A stretch of 64,000 bases of DNA from Eubacterium sp. (lineage in GTDB: Bacteria > Bacillota > Clostridia > Oscillospirales > Acutalibacteraceae): positions 1 through 64,000 of the forward strand of contig JAFSTE010000012.1 in assembly GCA_017450645.1 (NCBI GenBank), written 5' to 3'. Every line of letters starts with the position of its first letter. Position 1 is the first letter of the stretch. The notes beneath the pieces were generated by a model, which was given only the letters and a program-made list of their open reading frames with translations, did no database searches and was not told the origin of the DNA. Positions 56,834 through 64,000 of this stretch are shown here, piece after piece. The position numbers were made by a program, and so were the translations under genes.

Positions 56834-57856
56834 ATGTATAATGTATCAGTATCCCCTCACGTCAGGGCGAAAACTTCTACCAGAATAGTAATGCGCGATG
56901 TTGTAATTGCGCTTGCGCCAACGCTTTGTGTGGGCATATGGCAGTTCGGCTGGAGAGCGGTAATGCTTATCGCCGTTTGTGTCGCAAGCTCAATGGCAAG
57001 CGAAGCGTTATACGAATTTTTAATGAAAAAACCGATTACCGTATTCGATTACAGTGCGGTTGTAACGGGACTTATCCTTGCAGTTAACCTGCCCCCTACC
57101 GCTACCTGGTGGATGGCGGTGCTCGGAAGCGCATTTGCGATTATCCCGGTTAAGCTGATGTTCGGCGGACTCGGTCAGAACTTTATGAACCCTGCGCTTG
57201 CGGGTCGCTGCTTCCTTATGATTTCGTTTACGGGCAGAATGACTAACTTCGCTGTGGACGCAACCTCGTCGGCGACTCCCCTCGCCTCGCTTAAAGCGGG
57301 CGAAAGCGTTGATTTGCTCAGCCTTTTCATCGGTACTCACAACGGCTGTATCGGTGAGGTTTCGGCAGTTGCGATACTTGCGGGCTTTATCTATCTTGTT
57401 GCACGCAAGGTAATCACCCCCGCAATCCCCTGTACATATGTAGGCTCTACTTTCGTTTTGATATTCATTATCAGGCTTCTTCAGGGCGAAAGCGTAAGCC
57501 TTAACTATATGCTCGGCGAAATGATGGCGGGCGGACTTCTTGTAGGTGCGGTATTTATGGCAACCGACTATTCTACAAGCCCGATTACAAATAAGGGTAA
57601 GGTTTGGTTCGGTATTATCCTCGGTCTGCTTACAGCGCTGTTCAGAACGCTCGGCTCTACGGCAGAGGGTGTATCGTACGCGATTATTATCGGTAACCTT
57701 CTCGTTCCGCTTATCGAAAAGGCTACTGTTCCGAAGCCCTTTGGCGCTGAGAAAAAGATTTCTGTGCCAAGACCTTTCGGCGGCGAAAAAAGCATTTCTG
57801 CTTTTCTTCCGTTCAGCCCCCAGAAAAAGAGAGGAGGGAAAGTAAATGAGCAGTAA
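56834..57856 (+). CDS. rnfD: Rnf electron transport complex subunit D
   Basis: The 340-residue membrane protein has about nine or ten helices and a covalent FMN site with T148 in DATSSATPLAS (the usual SGAT reads SSAT). After the last helix and LLVPLIEKAT it carries an unusual tail from about residue 297: VPKPFGAEKKIS, VPRPFGGEKSIS and a decayed third unit AFLPFSPQKK, ending at 340. Typical RnfD proteins end close to where this tail begins. The tail overlaps the start of rnfG by 11 bases. FMN attachment should be carried out by the ApbE encoded downstream. Confidence 0.93.
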   Translation: MYNVSVSPHVRAKTSTRIVMRDVVIALAPTLCVGIWQFGWRAVMLIAVCVASSMASEALYEFLMKKPITVFDYSAVVTGLILAVNLPPTATWWMAVLGSAFAIIPVKLMFGGLGQNFMNPALAGRCFLMISFTGRMTNFAVDATSSATPLASLKAGESVDLLSLFIGTHNGCIGEVSAVAILAGFIYLVARKVITPAIPCTYVGSTFVLIFIIRLLQGESVSLNYMLGEMMAGGLLVGAVFMATDYSTSPITNKGKVWFGIILGLLTALFRTLGSTAEGVSYAIIIGNLLVPLIEKATVPKPFGAEKKISVPRPFGGEKSISAFLPFSPQKKRGGKVNEQ

Positions 57857-58475
57857 AAAATCAAGTATGCTTAAGAACATTCTCTCTATTTTCGCAATAA
57901 CTCTTGTGGCAGTGCTTCTTCTCGCTGTAGTAAATCAGGTCACACGCGACCCGATTGCTAAGGCGGAGATTGACGCAAGAAACCAGACTTACAGCGAGGT
58001 TTTCGCCGACGCTAAGGATTTTAAGGACCTCGATATGAGCGAGGAGGAAATCGTTAAAAACGGCGAAAAGGCGCTTAGTGACGCCGACATCGCATCGTGC
58101 GAAATCAATCACGCTATGAAGGCTGTTGACGGCGACACAGTGCTTGGCTATGTTATCGCAGCAACTTCTAAAAACGGCTACGGCGGTAAAATCCAGATTG
58201 CCGTAGGTATTAATAACGACGGCGAGATTACGGGCTTTAGCGTAATTTCGCACAACGAAACTGCAGGTCTCGGCGCTAAGTCGAAGGACGACCCCGAGTT
58301 TGCAGCACAGTTTAAAGGTAAAACCGCAAGTGAAAGCATTGAGGTAATCAAGGGCGGCGGTGCTACGGGCAACCAGATTGACGCCATCAGCGGCGCTACA
58401 ATCACATCTAAGGCTGTGACCGAGGCTACTAATGCCGCAACTGCATTTTACAATGCGTATCTGAAGGGAGAGTGA
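57846..58475 (+). CDS. rnfG: Rnf electron transport complex subunit G
   Basis: The 209-residue subunit has one N-terminal membrane helix (ILSIFAITLVAVLLLAV) and an FMN-binding domain outside the membrane, with covalent flavin site T185 in SGATITS. GAGGAGGG precedes the ATG, inside the end of rnfD. Length and layout are normal. Confidence 0.95.
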   Translation: MSSKKSSMLKNILSIFAITLVAVLLLAVVNQVTRDPIAKAEIDARNQTYSEVFADAKDFKDLDMSEEEIVKNGEKALSDADIASCEINHAMKAVDGDTVLGYVIAATSKNGYGGKIQIAVGINNDGEITGFSVISHNETAGLGAKSKDDPEFAAQFKGKTASESIEVIKGGGATGNQIDAISGATITSKAVTEATNAATAFYNAYLKGE

Positions 58476-58479
58476 TAAA

Positions 58480-59121
58480 ATGAAGGGAGCTATTGAAAGA
58501 CTTTACAACGGCATTGTTAAAGAGAACCCGACCTTCGTTTTGATGCTCGGTATGTGTCCCACTCTCGCCGTAACCTCAAGTGCCAAGAACGGACTTGGTA
58601 TGGGACTTGCAACTATGGTTGTACTTATTATGTCTAACCTCTTAATTTCGCTATTGAGAAAAGTAATTCCCGACAGCGTAAGAGTACCGATTTATATTAT
58701 CATTATCGCATCTTTTGTAACAATAGTTGAGATGCTGATGCACGCATATGTTACCTCGCTATACGCAAGCCTTGGTATTTACATTCCGCTTATAGTGGTT
58801 AACTGTATTATCCTCGGCAGAGCGGAGTCGTTCGCGTCAAAGAACGGACCTATCCTTTCGATTTTTGACGGTATCGGCATAGGTCTCGGCTTCACCTTAG
58901 GTCTTACAATTATCGGTCTTGTGCGCGAGCTTATCGGCGCAGGCACGATTTTCGGCGCAAAGGTTATGCCGGAATCCTACGAGCCTGTATCAATATTTGT
59001 AATGGCACCGGGCGCATTCTTTATCCTTGCGCTGCTGTGCGCGCTGCAAAACAAGCTAAAGCTCAAGGGCGCAAACCGTCACGTAAAGGAAAACGATAAG
59101 GAGGTGGAGAACAATGGCTAA
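58480..59121 (+). CDS. rnfE: Rnf electron transport complex subunit E
   Basis: The 213-residue membrane protein has six helices, and shows ENPTFVLMLGMCPTLAVTSS near the start and the conserved RELIGAGTIFG loop. With RnfA it forms the membrane core holding an iron-sulfur site. It starts four bases after rnfG and overlaps rnfA by eight bases. Confidence 0.95.
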   Translation: MKGAIERLYNGIVKENPTFVLMLGMCPTLAVTSSAKNGLGMGLATMVVLIMSNLLISLLRKVIPDSVRVPIYIIIIASFVTIVEMLMHAYVTSLYASLGIYIPLIVVNCIILGRAESFASKNGPILSIFDGIGIGLGFTLGLTIIGLVRELIGAGTIFGAKVMPESYEPVSIFVMAPGAFFILALLCALQNKLKLKGANRHVKENDKEVENNG

Positions 59122-59698
59122 AACATTATTTTTAGTTCTTATCACCACCGCACTTATTAACAATGTAGTGCTAAGCCAGTTCCTCGGCATATGCCCGTTC
59201 CTCGGCGTTTCAAGAAACGTTAAGACGGCTGCGGGTATGGGCGGCGCGGTAATATTTGTAATTACTATCGCATCCGCGGTTTCGAGCCTGCTTTACACAT
59301 ATGTGCTTGAAAAATTCGGTCTTACATACTTAAAGACTATCGCATTTATTATGGTAATCGCCTTTCTTGTACAGCTTGTTGAGCTGTTTCTTAAGAAGGC
59401 TTCTCCGTCGCTTTACAAGGCGCTTGGCGTATTCCTTCCGCTTATCACGACTAACTGCGCGGTACTCGGCGTTGCGCTCACAAATGTACAGAGCGAAAAC
59501 AACTTCGTAATGAGCGTCGTTACGGGTTTTGGCACAGCGGTAGGATTTATGGTAGCTATTGTAATTATGGCGGGTGTTCGCGAGAGGTCGGAGCTTAACG
59601 ACTTCCCCAAAGCATTCAAGGGCACGCCTGCAGTTCTTATGACTGCCTGCCTTATGTCCATAGCGTTTAACGGCTTCAGTGCCTTAGCGCTCGGTTAA
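59114..59698 (+). CDS. rnfA: Rnf electron transport complex subunit A
   Basis: The 194-residue membrane protein, paralogous to RnfE, has six helices with NNVVLSQFLGICPFLGVS near the start and LITTNCAVLGVAL at the centre, whose cysteines belong to the membrane iron-sulfur centre. AAGGAGG sits in the end of rnfE. Confidence 0.95.
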   Translation: MAKTLFLVLITTALINNVVLSQFLGICPFLGVSRNVKTAAGMGGAVIFVITIASAVSSLLYTYVLEKFGLTYLKTIAFIMVIAFLVQLVELFLKKASPSLYKALGVFLPLITTNCAVLGVALTNVQSENNFVMSVVTGFGTAVGFMVAIVIMAGVRERSELNDFPKAFKGTPAVLMTACLMSIAFNGFSALALG

Positions 59699-59710
59699 GG
59701 AGGTGCCGTA

Positions 59711-60508
59711 ATGAATATTAGTGAAATTATTACCGCCGTTGTGGCGCTTTGCATTATCGGTATAATTATCGGTCTTGTACTTAGCATAGCAGAAAAGGTG
59801 TTCCACATCGACGTTGACGAAAAAGAACTTGCGGTACGCGACGAGCTTCCCGGCTCTAACTGCGGCGGTTGCGGCTTTGCGGGCTGCGACGCGCTTGCAA
59901 AAGCTATCGCCGAGGGTAAGGCTCCCGTCAGCGGATGCCCCGTAGGCGGAATGCCCGTTGCACAAAAGATTGCAGCAATTATGGGTCAGGAAGTCGGCGA
60001 AATGGAGCGCAAGGTCGCATATGTTAAATGCGACGGCACAAGCGAAAAGCGCGAAAGCGACTACAATTACTTCGGTATCGACAGCTGTGTTTACGCGTCT
60101 AAAATGCCCGGCTCAAGCCCGTTTGCGTGCAAGTACGGATGTCTCGGATTCGGTACCTGCGTTAAGGCGTGCGACAAGGGCGCTATCAGAATTATTAACA
60201 AAAAAGCGGTTGTTGACGAGGATTTGTGTATCGCCTGCGGAAAATGCCTAAAGGCGTGTCCGCACGACCTTATAGAGCTTATCCCCGCTAAGTCAAAGTA
60301 CCGCGTTCAGTGCTCCTCATGCTCACGCGGCAAGGACGTTAAAAACGCTTGTACAGCGGGTTGTATCGGCTGCGGAATGTGCGCGAGAAACTGCCCGAGC
60401 GAAGCGATTGTATTTGAAAACAATATTGCACGCATTGACCAGAGCAAGTGTACCGCCTGCGGTCTTTGCGCTGAGAAGTGCCCGGTAAAGATCATTAAAA
60501 AATACTAA
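59711..60508 (+). CDS. rnfB: Rnf electron transport complex subunit B
   Basis: The 265-residue ferredoxin-accepting subunit has one N-terminal membrane helix, a four-cysteine 4Fe-4S domain (NCGGCGFAGCDALAKAI ... CPVGG), and further cysteine clusters CIACGKCLKACP, CIGCGMCARNCP and CTACGLCAEKCP. It passes electrons from reduced ferredoxin into the complex. It ends the rnf set; ApbE follows after a repeat-filled gap. Confidence 0.96.
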   Translation: MNISEIITAVVALCIIGIIIGLVLSIAEKVFHIDVDEKELAVRDELPGSNCGGCGFAGCDALAKAIAEGKAPVSGCPVGGMPVAQKIAAIMGQEVGEMERKVAYVKCDGTSEKRESDYNYFGIDSCVYASKMPGSSPFACKYGCLGFGTCVKACDKGAIRIINKKAVVDEDLCIACGKCLKACPHDLIELIPAKSKYRVQCSSCSRGKDVKNACTAGCIGCGMCARNCPSEAIVFENNIARIDQSKCTACGLCAEKCPVKIIKKY

Positions 60509-60532
60509 TATTTTTTAATGATGGCTATAAGC

Positions 60533-60603
60533 ACGTCCAAACATATTTCGTGATTAGGGCAAAACAAAAGTTTTGCTGACAATCACTTCATATGTTTCTC
60601 CTT
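60533..60603 (-). repeat. Dispersed palindromic element, copy 2
   Basis: Read on the minus strand it begins AAGGAGAAACATATGAAGTG and ends ATATGTTTGGACG, matching both ends of 77-147. Its centre AAAACTTTTGTTTT is a different but also self-complementary sequence. Confidence 0.65.
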
Positions 60604-60668
60604 ATCAAATCAAAATTCGGCTTCGCCTGCTTTTTGATTTGTAGGGGCGATTCACGAATCGCCCGTTA

Positions 60669-60700
60669 AATCAGGTGTGGACAGCGTCCACCCGAAATTC
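60669..60700 (+). repeat. Dispersed GGTGTGGAC palindrome, copy 2
   Basis: AATCAGGTGTGGAC then GTCCACCC and AATTC match the reverse complement of 20527-20560 with a few changes, mainly in the three-base loop. Confidence 0.7.
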
Positions 60701-60720
60701 AAAATTTTAATTTATAATTT

Positions 60721-61710
60721 ATGAAAAAGTTTATTTCAATCACACTTTGCATATTATTAACAATAACCCTCTGCTCGTGTAGCAGAGGGTTCGAGCGCTT
60801 TAACAAAAGCTATACGGACTTGTTTGACACGGTATGCAGCGTCGTGGCTTACGACAGCGACCAAAAGTCGTTTGACAAGCACAGCGAGGCGCTGTATAAC
60901 GAGCTTGACAGCTACAATAAGCTGTACGATATTTATAACTCGTACGACGATTTGGTAAACATTAAATACATTAATGAAAACGCGGCAAAAGCGCCGGTAA
61001 AGGCGGATAAAAAAATCATTGATTTGCTGCTGTTTTCTAAGGAGATGTATGAGCTTACCGAAGGCGCAGTTAACATCTGTCTTGGCTCGGTATTGCAGAT
61101 ATGGCACAGCTACCGCGAGGAGGGCAAAGCGCTACCGAAGGAGAGCGAGCTTAAAGACGCTTCAAAGCACTGCGACATAGACGATTTAATTATCAATAAA
61201 AAGGCGTCAACGGTGTATTTTAACGACAAAAAAATGCAGCTCGATGTAGGCGCAATAGCAAAGGGCTATGCCGCCGAACAAGCTAAGGCGTTCGCTAAAG
61301 AATTCTGGAGCTCGGCGCTGATTAATCTCGGCGGTAATGTTACCACCTGGGGCGTAAAGCCCGGCGGCGCAAGATGGATTGTTGAGATTGAAAATCCCGA
61401 CCGGAGTGCAACCGAAGCGCTCAGGACAGTCGACGTAGTTGACTCGTCGGTTGTAACGAGCGGCGACTACCAACGCTACTACGAGGTTGACGGCAAGCGT
61501 TACTGCCACATAATTGACGAAAAAACGCTCTACCCTGCCGACGGCTTTTCGGGTGTGACGGTGATTTATGAGGACTCCGCCGTTGCCGACGCGCTGTCCA
61601 CCGCGCTGTTTATTCTGCCGATTGAAGAGGGCAAAAAAATAATAAACAGCCTGAAATACGCTCGGGCTGTATGGGTTGATAAAGACTACAATATAATTAA
61701 TAGCAAATAA
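60721..61710 (+). CDS. apbE: FAD:protein FMN transferase (ApbE), lipoprotein
   Basis: The 329-residue protein has a lipoprotein signal peptide with lipidated C20 (TLCSC), then the ApbE fold: LDVGAIAKGYAAEQAK near 175-190, LINLGGNVTTWG, and the metal/FAD-binding end SGDYQRYYEVDGKRYCHIID and ADALSTALF. It moves FMN from FAD to threonines of target proteins outside the membrane; RnfD (T148) and RnfG (T185) just upstream are the obvious targets. No Shine-Dalgarno sequence precedes the ATG, which follows an AT-rich tract joined to repeats, so translation may be inefficient or the upstream leader was replaced by a repeat insertion. Confidence 0.93.
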   Translation: MKKFISITLCILLTITLCSCSRGFERFNKSYTDLFDTVCSVVAYDSDQKSFDKHSEALYNELDSYNKLYDIYNSYDDLVNIKYINENAAKAPVKADKKIIDLLLFSKEMYELTEGAVNICLGSVLQIWHSYREEGKALPKESELKDASKHCDIDDLIINKKASTVYFNDKKMQLDVGAIAKGYAAEQAKAFAKEFWSSALINLGGNVTTWGVKPGGARWIVEIENPDRSATEALRTVDVVDSSVVTSGDYQRYYEVDGKRYCHIIDEKTLYPADGFSGVTVIYEDSAVADALSTALFILPIEEGKKIINSLKYARAVWVDKDYNIINSK

Positions 61711-61741
61711 AAAACAGGCTGTAAAAACAGCCTGTTTTTAA
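61710..61741. terminator. Bidirectional terminator after apbE
   Basis: AAAAACAGGCTGT AAAA ACAGCCTGTTTTT forms a perfect stem with T runs in both directions, serving apbE and the converging hydrolase gene at 61738. Confidence 0.92.
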
Positions 61742-63324
61742 TCTATAAATGTGCCTGTAAAATCGGGTTCGATAAAGAGTCCGCCTACATCGGATACCGT
61801 ACGCCTTACACCCTGCTCACCGAGGTGAGTTTTAAGCGGAAGTCCAACAAAGTTAAAGTAATAAACTGTGAGGTCCGGGAAGGTCGGATACGCCTCGTTA
61901 ACAACGCGGACATTATTACCGTCGAAGTAGAAGGTAAAGCGTCTTTCGTGAGCGCTCTCAACGGGTCTTATCCAAAGCTTGAGCGATCCGTCGGGCTGCC
62001 ACGCAGCTTGTGAAAAAGCGTGGAAATGCAGGTCGCCGAGCTTGATTTCGCGCATTTTTGGTTCGCCGTTCATACCTGCTTCAACAGTGTTTTGATAATC
62101 CTTTTCCTTCCAGGTAAACAAAACCGAATCGTCGGTGAAATTAAACTTCATAAGGCTAAGCTTACCGGGCTTATTAAACAACATCTGAGTTGTAGTAATA
62201 GTAACGACAGATGTGTATTCATTAGTTTTGCAGGCGATTTTTCTACCCTCAATAAGCGACTCCTTAGCAGTGTTACGCGGTGTAACAGCGAGCTTAGGCA
62301 TAGAGAGCGAAGCAATCTTTTCGTTAAGCGCCTTAACAGAGTCCTTATCCTCTTTAAGTTCCTGCGACTTAAAGCATACGGGGAAGTATTTCCAGAACAC
62401 TTCCATAACCTTATAGTCCTCAGCCTCGCCGCAGTTGAGCACTACAAGCGCGTCGTACTCAGGGAACATAAAGCAGCGCTGACCGAAAAGTCCGTCCGCT
62501 CTGAAGGAGTTAGGAACAGGGTTCTTCCAGAACTGATAGCCGTAGCCGTTAATGATATCGGGAGCGCCGTCGTGAACGGAGTCTGTCTGCTTTTTAAGCG
62601 CTTCCTCAACCCAGAATTCGGGGATAAGCTGAGTGCCGTCGAGCCACTTTCCGCCGTGGATGTACGGAAGGAAGAATTTAGCCAAATCCTCGCTCTTCAT
62701 ATAGCAGCCCCAGCCGCCTGCTGAGTTGCCCTTACCGTCAGCTTCCCAGAACGGTTTCTCTATACCGAGGGGCTTAAACATCTTTTCGTTAAGATAGTCG
62801 AGCGCGCTCATACCCGTAACCTTACTTACGATTGCCGAAAGCATAAAGGTATTTTCGGAAACATAGTTAAACTTTGTTCCGGGCTTCATCATAAACGGAG
62901 CAGCAAAGAAAAGCTTAATCCAGTCGGTATTGCCCTTCTCCTCAAACGGAGTGATAAACTTATCGGAACGCATTGTGAGCAGCATCTCAACGGTAAGCTG
63001 CTTATTGTGCGGGGACTTAGTGAGTAGCTTATATTCAGGGAAAAAGTCAACAACCTTGTCGTCGAGCTTAATAAGTCCTTCGTCAACCGCAAAGCCTACC
63101 GCCGTAGAGGTAAGGCTCTTACTCATAGAGTAAAGCACGTGCGGATACTCCTTTGCGTACGGAGCAAAAAAGCCCTGGGCGCAAACCTTGTCGTGACGAA
63201 CTACCGTAAAGCTCTGTAAACCAAGGTTTTTGGCTGTAATTTCATCCAAAAATCTTTTTATTTTTTTACTGTCAACATTTACCTCTTCGGGGGTAACATG
63301 TTCAAGTTCAGTGTATTTTAGCAT
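61738..63324 (-). CDS. Serine hydrolase, beta-lactamase/DD-peptidase fold
   Basis: The 528-residue protein has a class C beta-lactamase-like domain (about 10-330) with the SxxK motif S66-M-S-K69 in YSMSKSLTS and the YxS motif in FNYVSENTF. The last 190 residues form a beta-rich C-terminal domain. No signal peptide is present, so it seems to act in the cytoplasm, more like an esterase or peptide hydrolase than an antibiotic-degrading enzyme. GGAGAGGTG precedes the ATG. A promoter lies at 63346-63374. Substrate is unknown. Confidence 0.85.
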   Translation of the reverse strand: MLKYTELEHVTPEEVNVDSKKIKRFLDEITAKNLGLQSFTVVRHDKVCAQGFFAPYAKEYPHVLYSMSKSLTSTAVGFAVDEGLIKLDDKVVDFFPEYKLLTKSPHNKQLTVEMLLTMRSDKFITPFEEKGNTDWIKLFFAAPFMMKPGTKFNYVSENTFMLSAIVSKVTGMSALDYLNEKMFKPLGIEKPFWEADGKGNSAGGWGCYMKSEDLAKFFLPYIHGGKWLDGTQLIPEFWVEEALKKQTDSVHDGAPDIINGYGYQFWKNPVPNSFRADGLFGQRCFMFPEYDALVVLNCGEAEDYKVMEVFWKYFPVCFKSQELKEDKDSVKALNEKIASLSMPKLAVTPRNTAKESLIEGRKIACKTNEYTSVVTITTTQMLFNKPGKLSLMKFNFTDDSVLFTWKEKDYQNTVEAGMNGEPKMREIKLGDLHFHAFSQAAWQPDGSLKLWIRPVESAHERRFTFYFDGNNVRVVNEAYPTFPDLTVYYFNFVGLPLKTHLGEQGVRRTVSDVGGLFIEPDFTGTFID

Positions 63325-63345
63325 AATATCACCTCTCCAAGATAC

Positions 63346-63374
63346 TTTATAGCATAAAACGCGCGTTTCTTCAA
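63346..63374 (-). promoter_or_regulatory. Promoter of the serine hydrolase gene
   Basis: On the minus strand TTGAAG (63374-63369) and TATAAA (63351-63346) are 17 bases apart; the spacer holds the palindrome AAACGCGCGTTT, a possible operator. Confidence 0.6.
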
Positions 63375-63420
63375 GCTGTTTTATACAGAATTAAGAAATT
63401 GTATATTATTAATATAGTAC

Positions 63421-63448
63421 TTGATTTTTTATAATTAATGTGTATAAT
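63421..63448 (+). promoter_or_regulatory. Promoter of the CHAP protein gene
   Basis: TTGATT (63421-63426) and TATAAT (63443-63448) are 16 bases apart, 65 bases before the start codon. Confidence 0.6.
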
Positions 63449-63513
63449 ATAGCTGTAACATTATTGTAACTTTTAATTGTAATTTGTAATTTTTTGATTA
63501 TATGAGGTTTTAT

Positions 63514-64000
63514 ATGAACAAGATTAAAAAAGCACTTGCTGTTTTTCTTACTCTTATAATTATGAGCACCTGCGTGCCGTTTAACGCATATGCTGTAAGC
63601 GAAGCTACGCTTAAGGACAAGTTAATATCAATCGCCGCTAACGAAGTCGGCTATCAGGGCGGCTCGGGCGGTTACACGAAATACGGCGAATGGTACGGCT
63701 ATCAGGGCGCATGGTGCACCACCTTTGTACTTTGGTGCTACTATAAAACAGGTCTTGCATATAATGTTAAGCTGTACGGAACTATAGTGCCAAACGGCGG
63801 TAACTGTAACTCGATGATTAGCTGGTATCAGAACAAAGGCAGGTACCACACACGCGAATCGGGCTACACCCCAAAAAAGGGCGACCTCGTTTTCTTTGAC
63901 TGGAGCGGTAACGGCTCGTCGCAGCATGTAGGTCTTGTAAGCTCGACCTCGGGAAGCACGATTAACACTATCGAGGGTAACTGCTCCAACAAGGTAAAAA
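63514..64000 (+). CDS. Secreted CHAP domain protein, cut by the window end
   Basis: The first 162 codons are present. A Sec signal peptide ends near AYA (residue 27). The CHAP (cysteine-histidine amidohydrolase/peptidase) domain shows catalytic C68 in GAWCTTFVLWCYY, H138 in SSQHVGLV, and EGNCSNK near the edge. Such proteins cut peptidoglycan cross-links or stems and act in wall turnover or as autolysins. GAGG is seven to nine bases before ATG 63514. The reading frame is open to the last base; downstream binding domains cannot be judged. Confidence 0.88.
   Translation, partial: MNKIKKALAVFLTLIIMSTCVPFNAYAVSEATLKDKLISIAANEVGYQGGSGGYTKYGEWYGYQGAWCTTFVLWCYYKTGLAYNVKLYGTIVPNGGNCNSMISWYQNKGRYHTRESGYTPKKGDLVFFDWSGNGSSQHVGLVSSTSGSTINTIEGNCSNKVK

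Larger units (their letters stand above)
60509..60720. repeat. Repeat-filled gap between rnfB and apbE
   Basis: No gene lies here. From left to right: an inverted copy of the 77-147 element (60533-60603); CAAATCAAAA ... TTTTTGATTTG (60606-60641); GGGCGATTC AC GAATCGCCC (60645-60664); and a GGTGTGGAC AGC GTCCACCC hairpin (60669-60700) matching the repeat at 20527-20560. An AT-rich tract AAATTCAAAATTTTAATTTATAATTT runs up to the apbE start codon. None of the stems is followed by a good T run on the plus strand. Confidence 0.75.

Noticed and set aside
57728-57856. Frameshift at the end of rnfD explaining its odd tail
   Set aside because: The two 12-residue units keep their amino acids while using different synonymous codons, which indicates real coding in this frame.
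61738-63324. Antibiotic-resistance beta-lactamase
   Set aside because: It has the SxxK and YxS motifs of the fold, but no signal peptide and a large extra C-terminal domain; it fits the broad serine hydrolase family better.

Overview
The window reads as a chromosomal segment of a low-to-moderate GC Gram-positive anaerobe of the class Clostridia, most likely an Oscillospirales/Ruminococcaceae-type gut bacterium. The evidence is indirect but consistent: a T-box leader on pheST, an ireB-family gene, Rnf-type electron transport, paired glgC/glgD, a Gram-positive Tad pilus locus without a secretin, strong AGGAGG ribosome binding sites with frequent GTG and TTG starts, and many TTGACA-17-TATAAT promoters. 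No rRNA, phage, transposase or CRISPR array was seen. The genus cannot be fixed from sequence reading alone.

Layout. 1-330 is a stack of palindromic repeats ending in a strong promoter. 330-5121 (+) carries a GH2 beta-galactosidase, DNA polymerase III delta and RNase M5. 5148-8849 (-) is pheS-pheT behind a phenylalanine T-box. 8975-11829 holds ireB, a small conserved companion, an unknown 207-residue protein (-) and a DUF3048 membrane-anchored protein. 11878-14965 (-) is a copper ATPase with a C-terminal chaperone domain, preceded by a small membrane protein. 15141-20493 (+) encodes an Asp-rich lipoprotein and a large secreted subtilase. 20593-22171 (-) holds hisF, hisH and tRNA-Ser(CGA). 22275-24528 (+) carries a membrane repeat protein and a lipoprotein lipase. 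24594-27611 (-) is dapF-purC-purB. 27932-33712 (+) is the glycogen synthesis operon glgB-glgC-glgD-glgA.

33828-51935 (-) is a Tad/Flp type IV pilus operon read right to left: prepilin peptidase, two Flp pilins, an internal terminator, TadE, CpaB, TadZ, TadA, TadB, TadC, DUF192, a DivIVA-like coiled coil, and finally a 3,327-residue protein. That protein has a TadG-like N-terminus, about 2,000 residues of repeated glycine-rich beta-solenoid-like units and a C-terminal segment resembling domains of pilus-associated proteins. It is the most unusual object in the window.

52213-55288 holds a methyltransferase (-) and an overlapping trio (+) of PAP2 phosphatase, DUF1858 protein and GNAT acetyltransferase. 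55482-61710 (+) is the complete Rnf complex (rnfCDGEAB) followed by an ApbE flavin transferase, the enzyme expected to attach FMN to RnfD and RnfG. 61738-63324 (-) is a beta-lactamase-fold serine hydrolase. The window ends inside a secreted CHAP-domain protein (+).

Functionally the segment mixes housekeeping (translation, replication, purine, lysine/peptidoglycan and histidine synthesis) with carbon storage, membrane bioenergetics and an elaborate surface-appendage locus. Dispersed palindromic elements recur at 77-147, 20527-20560 and 60533-60700. All gene names are based on motif recognition and gene order; no database search was possible.
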